64,000 nucleotides of DNA, taken from the NCBI GenBank assembly GCA_964523885.1, contig CAZFYX010000085.1:62001-126000 (forward strand), in the 5' to 3' direction. This DNA is from SHXO01 sp964523885 (GTDB lineage Bacteria > Pseudomonadota > Gammaproteobacteria > Burkholderiales > SHXO01). This document shows, in pieces, positions 17,859 through 25,707 of the stretch. Position 1 is the first letter of the stretch. The number at the start of each line of letters is the position of its first letter. The notes beneath the pieces are model-generated. The model ran no database searches and was not told the origin of the DNA. It saw only the letters and a list, made by a program, of their open reading frames with translations. The position numbers and the translations under genes were made by a program.

Positions 17859-18853
17859 CCACGCCGCTCGTTTCGGTCATCGTGCCGCTGTTCAACTGCG
17901 AGCCCTACGTGCAGGAGGCGCTCGACAGCGTGCTGCAGCAGGAGATCGACGATCTCGAGATCGTGGCGGTGGACGACGGCTCGACCGATGCGACGCTGGA
18001 CATCGTCCGGGCGTTCGGACCGCGCGTGCGGCTGCTGCGCCAGCGCAACCTGGGCCCGGCCGCGGCCCGCAACTGCGCGGTGCGAGCGAGCCGCGGCCGC
18101 TATCTCGCCTTCATCGATGCGGACGACCTGTGGCGGCCCGGCAAGCTGCAGGCACAGCTCGAGTACCTCGAGGCTGGAGGCGACTGCCCGATCGTGTTCA
18201 CCCAGTTCGCCTACTGGCGTCCGGATGCCTCCGGCCGCTACCTCGCGCCGGACGCCGTGGTCGAGGCCGCGCGCAGCTGGCTCGATCCCGCACCCTGGAC
18301 CGGCTGGCTCTATCCGCAGATTCTGCTGCGCACGCCCATCCACATCATCACGACGCTGATCAGACGCGAGGTCTACCAGAGCGTCGGCGGCTTCGACGAA
18401 GCCCTGCGCGGCGGCTCCGACTACGACTTCTGGATCAAGGCCACCCGGCGCTACCGCGCGCACCGCGTGCCCGGCTGCTACGCGCTGTACCGCCTGCACG
18501 GAGCCGGCATCACCACCGTGCCCAAGCCGATCAACTACGGCTACCTGATCCTGATGCGCGCCCTGCAGAACCAGGGCCGCTGCGGGCCCGACGGCCGCTG
18601 TGTCGAGGAGACCGCGCTGCAGGCGCGGCTGGCCGAGCTGTGCTTCCGCTTCGGCCGGCTGCACTACCTCAAGGGCGATGCGCGGCTGGCCCGCGCGGCC
18701 TTCCTGCGCGCCTACCGCCACGACGTGCGCCAGCTGCGCGCACTGGCCTATGCCGGCCTGGCGTCGGTGCGCAGCGCGCTGGGCACGCGCGTGGCCGATG
18801 CGCTGTATCGCTCGGCGAAGGCGCTCAGCAGCAGGAGCAACAGCAATGCGTGA
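17855..18853 (+). CDS. Family 2 (GT-A) glycosyltransferase
   Basis: A 332-residue inverting glycosyltransferase: VSVIVPLFNCEPYVQEALDS, VAVDDGSTDATL, NLGPAAARNCAV and the metal-binding FIDADDLWRPGK, followed by an acceptor region with GGSDYDFWIKATRRY. It would add one sugar from a nucleotide donor to the lipid-linked repeat unit at the inner membrane. The start is GTG, overlapping the previous stop. The last 60 residues are helical and TPR-like (FRFGRLHYLKGDARLARAAFLRAYR), a feature seen in related exopolysaccharide enzymes. It overlaps the next gene by eight bases. Confidence 0.9.
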   Translation: MTTPLVSVIVPLFNCEPYVQEALDSVLQQEIDDLEIVAVDDGSTDATLDIVRAFGPRVRLLRQRNLGPAAARNCAVRASRGRYLAFIDADDLWRPGKLQAQLEYLEAGGDCPIVFTQFAYWRPDASGRYLAPDAVVEAARSWLDPAPWTGWLYPQILLRTPIHIITTLIRREVYQSVGGFDEALRGGSDYDFWIKATRRYRAHRVPGCYALYRLHGAGITTVPKPINYGYLILMRALQNQGRCGPDGRCVEETALQARLAELCFRFGRLHYLKGDARLARAAFLRAYRHDVRQLRALAYAGLASVRSALGTRVADALYRSAKALSSRSNSNA

Positions 18854-19526
18854 ACTGGTCCGCCAGCCCCGCCGGATGTGCCTGGCGCTGCGCGCGGTCG
18901 CGTGCAGCTTCGCCCTCGCGCTCGCGCTGGCGATGCCCGATGCCGGGGCGCGCCAGCCCGGATGCGGCGAGGCCAGGGACAGCCTCTCCGGGCCGTACGA
19001 CTACCGCACGGTGCCGCCGAAGATCCGCCGCGACGTCGAGCTCAACCACTTCACGCCTCCCGTGCAGCAGCTCATCCGCGGCGAGAGCCTGCACGGCCGC
19101 GGCGCGGTCGGCCGCGACATCGACTACACCCTGCACCTCATGCCCAACCACCCGCAGGCGCTGCTCGCGATGATGCGGCTGGCGGACAAGGAGAAGGTGC
19201 TCAAGCCGCGCGGCGCGATGTATCCCGTGGCCTGCTACTTCGAGCGTGCGCTCGGCTTCGTGCCCGACGACTACAGCGTGCGGGTGATGTACGGGCTGTA
19301 TCTCGCGCGAACCGGCAGCCCGGCCGAGGCCCGGGAGCACCTGGAGACCGCGACCAGCAAGGCGCCCGACGACCCGAACGTCCAGTACAACGCGGGCCTG
19401 GCGTACTTCGAGCTCAAGGACTACGACCACGCCCTCGTGCACGCGCAGCGCGCCTACCAGCTGGGCTTCGGCCTGCCGGGCCTGCGCCGCAAGCTCCAGG
19501 CGCAAGGCAAGTGGAGCGACGGTTGA
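18846..19526 (+). CDS. Exported TPR-repeat protein
   Basis: A 226-residue protein with an N-terminal signal (ALRAVACSFALALALAMPDAGA) and at least three tetratricopeptide repeats in the C-terminal 120 residues (DDYSVRVMYGLYLARTGSPAEAREHLETA, DDPNVQYNAGLAYFELKDYDHALVHAQRA). The segment before the repeats (LNHFTPPVQQLIRG, DIDYTLHLMPNHPQALLAMM) is conserved-looking but unassigned. It is translationally coupled to the glycosyltransferase by an eight-base overlap. A periplasmic scaffold for polymer assembly or export is a reasonable inference. Confidence 0.75.
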   Translation: MRELVRQPRRMCLALRAVACSFALALALAMPDAGARQPGCGEARDSLSGPYDYRTVPPKIRRDVELNHFTPPVQQLIRGESLHGRGAVGRDIDYTLHLMPNHPQALLAMMRLADKEKVLKPRGAMYPVACYFERALGFVPDDYSVRVMYGLYLARTGSPAEAREHLETATSKAPDDPNVQYNAGLAYFELKDYDHALVHAQRAYQLGFGLPGLRRKLQAQGKWSDG

Positions 19527-19534
19527 CCCCGGCC

Positions 19535-21382
19535 ATGAGTGCACTGCCCTCGCGCCCCTCGCTGCTGGCACACGTCGATTTCGGCCGTGCCCCGCGCCAG
19601 GCCGCCGGCGAGGATGTGCGCATCGAGTGCAGCGAGAACGGCCCCGCGACGCTGGCTGCGGCGGGGCTGCGCATCGACTTCGAGCCCTGGCGGTGGCGGC
19701 TGTCCCGCGAGGCGGCCCGCATCGCGCTGCATGCCGGCGCCCACCGGGGTGCGCCCGGTACCGCTTCGCAGGCCGCGCCGGCCAGCACCTGCCTGCGGCT
19801 GCTGGACCGCGACGGTGAGGATTTCCCTGCGCACCTGCCCTCGCCATTCGCGTTGGTGATCGTCGATCTGGACCAGCGCACGGTCTATGCCGCGACCGAC
19901 CGCTTCTCGATCCATCCCCTCTGCGTGGGGCGGTCCGGGAGCGTGGTGGTGGTTTCCGACCGCGCAGACGCTGCAGCCGGTGCGCTGTGCGCGGACACCG
20001 ACCCGCAGGCGCTGTTCGACTATCTCGTCGCACACGTCATCCGCGCGCCGCGGACCCTTTTCCGTGGCGTGGAGCGGGTGCAGGACGGACACGCCCTGCG
20101 CGTAGGCGCCGGCACCCGCCGGGAGATCCGCTACTGGCGTCCGCACTTCACCGAAGGCGGCCAGCCGGACTTCCGCGCGCTGAGCACGGCCTTCCGGGAG
20201 ACCGTGCGACAGGCCGTCGGGCGGGCCGCCCAGGCGAGCGACGTCGGCGCGTTCCTCAGCGGCGGCACCGACAGCTCCACGGTCGTGGGTATGCTCGCCG
20301 ACACGCGGCCCGGCGCGCCGCGCGCCTACTCGATCGGCTTCGATGCGCAAGGCTACGACGAGATGCGCTATGCGCGCATCGCGGCACGCCACTTCGGCGC
20401 GCGCCATCGCGAGCACTACGTCACACCGGGCGAGGTCGCGGCCGGCATCCCGGAGCTCGCGCGCCACTTCGATCAGCCGTTCGGCAACTCGTCGGCACTG
20501 CCCGCGCTGTGTTGCGCCCGCCTGGCACGCGAGGACGGTGTGCGCCTGCTGCTGGCCGGGGACGGCGGGGACGAGCTGTACGGCGGCAACACGCGCTATG
20601 CCCGGCAGAAGGTGTTCGAGCCGTGGGAACGCCTGCCCGCTCCGCTGCGCGCCCTGCTCGGTGCGCTGGCCCGGCCCGGCGCACCCGCCGCCCGGCTGCC
20701 CGGGCTGGGAAAGATCGCGAGCTACGTGCGCCAGGCGCGCGTGCCGATGCCCGACCGCCTGTCCGTGCAGGGGCTGGCCAACGTGCTCGGGGTGGAGGCC
20801 ATCTTCACCCCCGAGCTCCTGCACGCGGTCGACCCGGGGGAGCCGTTGCGGCTCGAGCGCGAGGTGTACGGGCGGACCGACGCGGGCGCGCTCGTCAACC
20901 GCATGCTCGCCTACGACTGGAAGTTCACGCTGGCCGACAACGATCTCCCCAAGGTACTCGGCGCCGCCGGCGCTGCCGGCGTGGAGGTGGCCTTTCCGTT
21001 CCTCGACGACGCCGTGGTGGATCTCTCCCTGCGCGTGCCGCCGCACTGGAAGGTACGCGGCTTCACCCTGCGCTGGTTCTTCAAGCAGTCGCTGCGCGGC
21101 TTCCTGCCCGCCGAGATCCTGACCAAGCGCAAGCACGGTTTCGGGCTGCCGTTCGGCCCGTGGCTGGCGCGCGACCGGCGCCTGCGCGAGCTCGCCGCGG
21201 ACTCGTTCTCGGGACTGCGTCGGCGCGGCTGGGTGCGACCAGAGCTGCTCGACCTGCTGCTCGAGCGCAAGCTCGCCGAGCACGCCGGGTTCTACGGCGA
21301 GATGGTGTGGATCCTCGTGATGCTCGAGCAGTGGTTCCAGGTCCGCGAGCGCGAACGCCGCACGCTGACCCGCGCCGCCTGA
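19535..21382 (+). CDS. Asparagine-synthetase-like enzyme (copy 2), no N-terminal Cys
   Basis: A 615-residue protein with the full asparagine synthetase B layout: an Ntn-like domain (about 1-190) and a synthase domain with PP-loop LSGGTDSST (about 241-249), LAGDGGDELYGGNTRY, VEVAFPFLDDAVVDLSLR and TKRKHGFGLPFGPW. It begins MSALPS and lacks the Cys2 needed to release ammonia from glutamine, so it probably uses another amine or ammonia directly. ATG at 19535 was taken; a TTG at 19523 would overlap the previous stop. In XrtA loci related amidotransferases are common, but those usually keep the MCGI start. Confidence 0.85.
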   Translation: MSALPSRPSLLAHVDFGRAPRQAAGEDVRIECSENGPATLAAAGLRIDFEPWRWRLSREAARIALHAGAHRGAPGTASQAAPASTCLRLLDRDGEDFPAHLPSPFALVIVDLDQRTVYAATDRFSIHPLCVGRSGSVVVVSDRADAAAGALCADTDPQALFDYLVAHVIRAPRTLFRGVERVQDGHALRVGAGTRREIRYWRPHFTEGGQPDFRALSTAFRETVRQAVGRAAQASDVGAFLSGGTDSSTVVGMLADTRPGAPRAYSIGFDAQGYDEMRYARIAARHFGARHREHYVTPGEVAAGIPELARHFDQPFGNSSALPALCCARLAREDGVRLLLAGDGGDELYGGNTRYARQKVFEPWERLPAPLRALLGALARPGAPAARLPGLGKIASYVRQARVPMPDRLSVQGLANVLGVEAIFTPELLHAVDPGEPLRLEREVYGRTDAGALVNRMLAYDWKFTLADNDLPKVLGAAGAAGVEVAFPFLDDAVVDLSLRVPPHWKVRGFTLRWFFKQSLRGFLPAEILTKRKHGFGLPFGPWLARDRRLRELAADSFSGLRRRGWVRPELLDLLLERKLAEHAGFYGEMVWILVMLEQWFQVRERERRTLTRAA

Positions 21383-21383
21383 C

Positions 21384-22817
21384 GTGGACGTCGGCCAGCG
21401 TGCCCTCTCGGGCCTGAAGTGGAACGCCGGCGCGCGGCTGGCGGGGCAGGTGCTGAACTGGGCCGTCACCCTCGTGGTCATCCGCCTGCTGGCGCCGGAG
21501 GACTACGGCCTGATGTCGATGACCATCGTCTTCGTGGCCTTCCTCGGCATCTTCTCCGACCTCGGGCTGGGGCTCTCGGTGGTGCAGTCGCGCGACCTCG
21601 ACGAGCAGCTGCTGCGCAAGATCTACGGGATGGTGCTGGTGAGCCACGTGGCACTGTTCGCGCTGCTGTTCTTGTCCGCGCCGCTGGTCGCCGCGTTCTT
21701 CGGCGATCCCGAGCTGGTCCCGCTGGTGCAGGTGATCTCGACCCAGTTCGCGCTCAGCGCAGTGTCATGGATCCCGGGCGCGATGCTGCGCCGCGAGCTG
21801 CGCTTCCGCGCCCTATCGGTCATCGAGTTCGTGAGCTTCGCGGCGAGCGCACTCGCCACGCTGGTGCTGGCACTGGCGGGCGCGGGCGTGTGGGCGCTGG
21901 TGCTGGGCTCGATGGCCAAGGTGTTCAGCCGGATCATCCTGCTCAATGTCGTGTCGCGCGTGCGCTTCAAGCCGAGCTTCGACTTCCGCGGACTCGGGGG
22001 CGCGCTGTCCTTCGGCGGACTGTCCACCCTCAACGGCGTGCTCTGGCACCTGTTCTCCCAGATCGACGCGCTCATCGTCGGCAAGATCGCGGGCAAGGAG
22101 GCGCTGGGCGTGTACACGGTGGCGATGCACCTGGCCTCGCTGCCGCTGTCGAAGGTGCTGTCGGTGGTGCAGCCCATCGCCTTCCCGGCCTTCGCCCGCC
22201 TGCAGGACGACCTGCCGCGGGTGGCCGGTGCGGTGCTGCGCGGGATCCGGGCGATGATGGTCATGGCGTTCCCGATGTTCTTCGGGCTCTCGGCCGTGGC
22301 GCCGGAGCTGGTCGCGGTGCTGCTCGGACCGAAGTGGGAAGCCGCGCGCTTCCCGCTGCAGGTGCTGCCGCTGGTCATGCCGGTGCGCATGATCGCGGGG
22401 CTGGTCACGCCCGCCGTCAACGGCATCGGCCGCATCGACGTGGTGGTGCGCAACACGGCGACGGCGTTCGCGGTCATGGCGGTCGGGTTCGCGGTCGGCA
22501 GCCACTGGGGCGTCATCGGCGTCTCGCTGGCCTGGCTGGCGCTCTACCCGCTGGTCATGACCTTCAACTTCAAGCGCTCGCTCGCGGTGCTCACGCTCAC
22601 GCGGATGGACATCCTCCGGGCGATGCTGCGGCCGCTGGCGGCCGCGCTCCTGATGTACCTGATGATCGCGGCGGCGCGGGCAACGCTGCCCGCGCACCTG
22701 CCCGCCCTGCTGCAGCTGTGCACCCTGGTCGCGGTCGGCGCGGTCACCTACGCGGTGGCCACGCTCGCGTTCAACCGCGACGACCTGCGCGCGCTGCTGC
22801 GGCTGGCACGCGGTTGA
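21384..22817 (+). CDS. Wzx-type polysaccharide flippase (MOP superfamily)
   Basis: A 477-residue polytopic membrane protein with about 12-14 hydrophobic segments. Its start, LKWNAGARLAGQVLNWAVTLVVIRLLAPEDYGLMSM, is typical of WzxC/RfbX-like lipopolysaccharide and exopolysaccharide flippases. It would move the undecaprenyl-linked repeat unit across the inner membrane, implying Wzx/Wzy-dependent assembly; no Wzy polymerase or copolymerase is recognisable in this window. The start is GTG one base after the previous stop. It lies within the plus-strand operon between two asparagine-synthetase-like genes. Confidence 0.9.
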   Translation: MDVGQRALSGLKWNAGARLAGQVLNWAVTLVVIRLLAPEDYGLMSMTIVFVAFLGIFSDLGLGLSVVQSRDLDEQLLRKIYGMVLVSHVALFALLFLSAPLVAAFFGDPELVPLVQVISTQFALSAVSWIPGAMLRRELRFRALSVIEFVSFAASALATLVLALAGAGVWALVLGSMAKVFSRIILLNVVSRVRFKPSFDFRGLGGALSFGGLSTLNGVLWHLFSQIDALIVGKIAGKEALGVYTVAMHLASLPLSKVLSVVQPIAFPAFARLQDDLPRVAGAVLRGIRAMMVMAFPMFFGLSAVAPELVAVLLGPKWEAARFPLQVLPLVMPVRMIAGLVTPAVNGIGRIDVVVRNTATAFAVMAVGFAVGSHWGVIGVSLAWLALYPLVMTFNFKRSLAVLTLTRMDILRAMLRPLAAALLMYLMIAAARATLPAHLPALLQLCTLVAVGAVTYAVATLAFNRDDLRALLRLARG

Positions 22818-22846
22818 CCGCAGCCCATCCGAAGGAGGCCCCCACC

Positions 22847-24619
22847 ATGATCGTCGCGGCCGCTGTCAGCGCCGACCAGGAGGTGCTGGACCCGGTGCGC
22901 GCCATGCTGCGCGCCCAGGCCACGCCGGAGTGCACGAGCCCCGAGCTGTTCGCCAGCGAGGAGTGCGCGATCGGCTGGATCGGCACCTCGGACCGGCACG
23001 CGCCGTTTCCCCTGGTGCGCCGGGGCGGCGAGGGCAACCTGCTGGTCGTCACCGGTACCCCCATCGCGCTGCAGGGAGGACTGGACGCGCTGCTCGCGCG
23101 CGCCGCAGACCTGGACGCACGCACCGCGGCGCCGCTGCTGTGCATGCTGGATGGCGCATTCGCGATCCTGCACTGGGACCAGCGCCAGCGCACCCTGACC
23201 ATCGTCACCGACTGCCTCGGGGCCCAGCCGCTGCACCTCGCCCGGCGGCGCGGGGCCTTCTTCTGCAGCACCGGCCTGCGCGGGCTCACCGGGAGCCAGG
23301 TGGTGCCCTCCACGCCCGACGCCGCCGCCTGGGGCAGCTTCTTCGTGTTCGGGCACCCGCTCGGCGAGCGCACGCTGATCGAGGGTGCGCAGCGCGCGCC
23401 GGCGGCGACCGTCCTGACGGTGCAGGCCCCCGGCGCCGTGGAGCGGCAGCGCAGGTATTGGGACTGGCCCGCGCCGACGCGCGCGACACCGGAGCCGGCC
23501 ACCGCACCGATCCTCGAGGCGCTCGACCGCAGCGTGCGCGGCTGCCTGGAGTACGGGCAGGCCGGCGCGGTGCTCATGAGCGGCGGCTTCGACTCGCGCC
23601 TGGTGCTGCTGAGCCTGCTGCGTGCGGGCGCAAAGCCGCGTGCGCTGCTGGTGCGCCATCGCGACGAGGCGGGCGACGCCGATGCCCGCCTGGGCCGGCG
23701 CGCCGCGGCGCTCGCCGGCGTCCCGGCCCAGACCGTCACCCCGCCGGCGGACTTCTACCGCAGCAGCGCGTACCGCAGATATCTCGACCGCAGCGAGCTG
23801 TCCAACCCGCCGCTCGAGGTGTTCATCCCGCGTGTGATTGCGGCGCTGCGCCCCGACCTGGGCTGCGTATGGGACGGCCTGTGCGTGCAGGCGCTGCGCA
23901 CCCTGCCCGGTGCGCCCACCAGCTTCTCCGCTTACCTGGAGAAGCCCGCCCTGCGCGCCCGCGCCTTGCTCGCATCGCCCTCTCCGTTCCGGCTGGAGTG
24001 GGCACAGGCGATGTACGAGGGCTTCGCGCGGCTGCTGCGCGAGGAGTCGGCGCGCTACGCCGACCACGAGCAGGGTGTGGTGCAGTTCTCGCTGCGCAAT
24101 CGCACCCGCCTGCGCATCGCGGCCAATCCGTACCGGGTGTTCGCGTTCGACGCCCTGCCGTTCACGCCCGGACTGACGCGCGAGTTCTACGGCATGATCG
24201 CGGGACTGGGCAACCACGCCAAGGGCGGACACCGGCTCGTGCACCGCCTCTACCGCGACTTCTTTCCCCAGGCGCTGCAGGTGCCGTTCATCTCCGGCGG
24301 CCGGCTGGTCAACCTGTCGGGGCGACGGTCGTGGGACTACGCCTGGTCTTCCCTGGTGCAGGCGATCACGGAGAACTACCACGCGGTCGAGCTGCTGCGG
24401 CGGGCGCGGGTGCTGCAACGCCCGGTGCACAGCTCGCCGCAACGGCTGCGCGCGCTGCTGCCCGACACCTACCGGGTCGACGGCTACCTCGACGACAGCG
24501 TGCTCGGCTCCGAGGCGCTGCCGGCCGGCGCGCTGCGCCGCCTGTACTACTGGCAGGTCGGCCGCGCGCTGTTCGAGCCCGCCGCGCGCCCGGTCACGCC
24601 GGCAGCACCCGTCGCATGA
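22847..24619 (+). CDS. Asparagine-synthetase-like enzyme (copy 3), no N-terminal Cys
   Basis: A 590-residue protein: an Ntn-like domain with LLCMLDGAFAILHWD and TDCLGAQPLHLA (about 96-132), then a PP-loop MSGGFDSRLVLL at 244-255. The remainder diverges from true asparagine synthetase. It begins MIV, so the glutaminase Cys is missing, as in the other two copies. GAAGGAGGCCCCCACC gives a strong ribosome site 29 bases after the flippase gene. Its last 26 bases overlap the convergent ATP-grasp gene. Amide bond formation with an unidentified amine is inferred from the fold. Confidence 0.8.
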   Translation: MIVAAAVSADQEVLDPVRAMLRAQATPECTSPELFASEECAIGWIGTSDRHAPFPLVRRGGEGNLLVVTGTPIALQGGLDALLARAADLDARTAAPLLCMLDGAFAILHWDQRQRTLTIVTDCLGAQPLHLARRRGAFFCSTGLRGLTGSQVVPSTPDAAAWGSFFVFGHPLGERTLIEGAQRAPAATVLTVQAPGAVERQRRYWDWPAPTRATPEPATAPILEALDRSVRGCLEYGQAGAVLMSGGFDSRLVLLSLLRAGAKPRALLVRHRDEAGDADARLGRRAAALAGVPAQTVTPPADFYRSSAYRRYLDRSELSNPPLEVFIPRVIAALRPDLGCVWDGLCVQALRTLPGAPTSFSAYLEKPALRARALLASPSPFRLEWAQAMYEGFARLLREESARYADHEQGVVQFSLRNRTRLRIAANPYRVFAFDALPFTPGLTREFYGMIAGLGNHAKGGHRLVHRLYRDFFPQALQVPFISGGRLVNLSGRRSWDYAWSSLVQAITENYHAVELLRRARVLQRPVHSSPQRLRALLPDTYRVDGYLDDSVLGSEALPAGALRRLYYWQVGRALFEPAARPVTPAAPVA

Positions 24620-25676
24620 AGGCGCGGAACTCGTCGGCCTCGAACAGTCCGCGCTGGTCGGCCATCTGCGGCAGGAACAGGCTGCCGACGTCGTTCACCT
24701 CGAGCGGCATGGGGCCGTCGGGCGTCACCGCGATGTCCCACGCCTGCATGTTGAGGCCGGCGAACACGCGCGCCGCGTCCAGCGTGAGCGCCACCGCCTC
24801 CCGGTAGCATGGCACGCGGAAACCCTTGAACAGGCGCCCGGTGTCCGGATGCCGGTCGACCACGCGCATCTGCGGCCCCAGCCCGGTGGTGCAGCGCTCG
24901 ACCTCGCCGGTGCGCGGATCGAGCCGCGCCAGCACGTTGCCGGGCCGCCAGTAGTTGTCCGCCATGTTGCCCGCGCCGACGATCTTCCACAGCGCACGGA
25001 ACAGGCGCGGCCCGCCCTCCTCCAGGATGACGATCAGGCGCAGCGTGGACAGGCGCGGCCCGAACTCGGCCGCGATGCGCGGATGGGAGACGAGCAGCTC
25101 CTGGAACAGCACGCCGTGGCGCCACGCGAGGCAGCGCTCGCTGAAGGCCTGCAGCGGCGTCTGCGAGCCGTCGGCCAGCCGCAGAGTGGAGGTGGCGGGG
25201 TCGTAGGCCTCCAGGTGCGCGAAGCCCTTGCTGAACATCCCCGTGATCGGCTTGGAGATGAGCGGATAGCGCGCCTGCGCCAGCCACCCGGCCACCTGCT
25301 GCGCATCGCGAAGGGCCGGCCGGTCGAGGTGGACGCGCACCTTGTGGGCGATCGCCTGCACCTCCGGCACCCGGATGCCGTGCGTGGCCAGCAGCAGGTA
25401 GCACATCAGCTTGTCGTCGGCGATGACGCCCCACTCCGGCTCGCGCGCCGCGAGCGCGCGGTTGGAGACGTAGGTGCGCTTGCTCCGCAGCGGCAGGTCC
25501 GGGCGGTAGACGCGCATGCGGTAGTAGTCCCAGGGAATCAGCTTGCCCGGGCCCAGGCGCAGGAGCGCAATCTCGGCGAGCTGGCGCAGCAGTCCCACCC
25601 CATCGTGCCGCTTCACGGCCGGGCCGTGCTGCTGCAGGGCCCAGTACATCTGTCGCAACTCGCCGGTCAGGTTCAT
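24594..25676 (-). CDS. Sugar-transfer-associated ATP-grasp enzyme (copy 2)
   Basis: A 360-residue ATP-grasp protein related in layout to the one at 12709: DDKLMCYLLLATHGIRVPEV, YPLISKPITGMFSKGF (glycine loop), VLFQELLVSHPRI, LFRALWKIVGAGNMADNYW and the Mg-binding end NMQAWDIAVTPDGPMPLEVNDVG. It should ligate a carboxylate to an amine with ATP. It is third in a minus-strand operon after two PLP enzymes, 31 bases behind the class V enzyme. This company suggests that the PLP enzymes make the amine or amino acid which this enzyme couples; that link is my inference. Confidence 0.8.
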   Translation of the reverse strand: MNLTGELRQMYWALQQHGPAVKRHDGVGLLRQLAEIALLRLGPGKLIPWDYYRMRVYRPDLPLRSKRTYVSNRALAAREPEWGVIADDKLMCYLLLATHGIRVPEVQAIAHKVRVHLDRPALRDAQQVAGWLAQARYPLISKPITGMFSKGFAHLEAYDPATSTLRLADGSQTPLQAFSERCLAWRHGVLFQELLVSHPRIAAEFGPRLSTLRLIVILEEGGPRLFRALWKIVGAGNMADNYWRPGNVLARLDPRTGEVERCTTGLGPQMRVVDRHPDTGRLFKGFRVPCYREAVALTLDAARVFAGLNMQAWDIAVTPDGPMPLEVNDVGSLFLPQMADQRGLFEADEFRAFMRRVLPA

Positions 25677-25707
25677 GTGCAGTCCCTTGCAAAGAAGGCC
25701 CGCCCGC

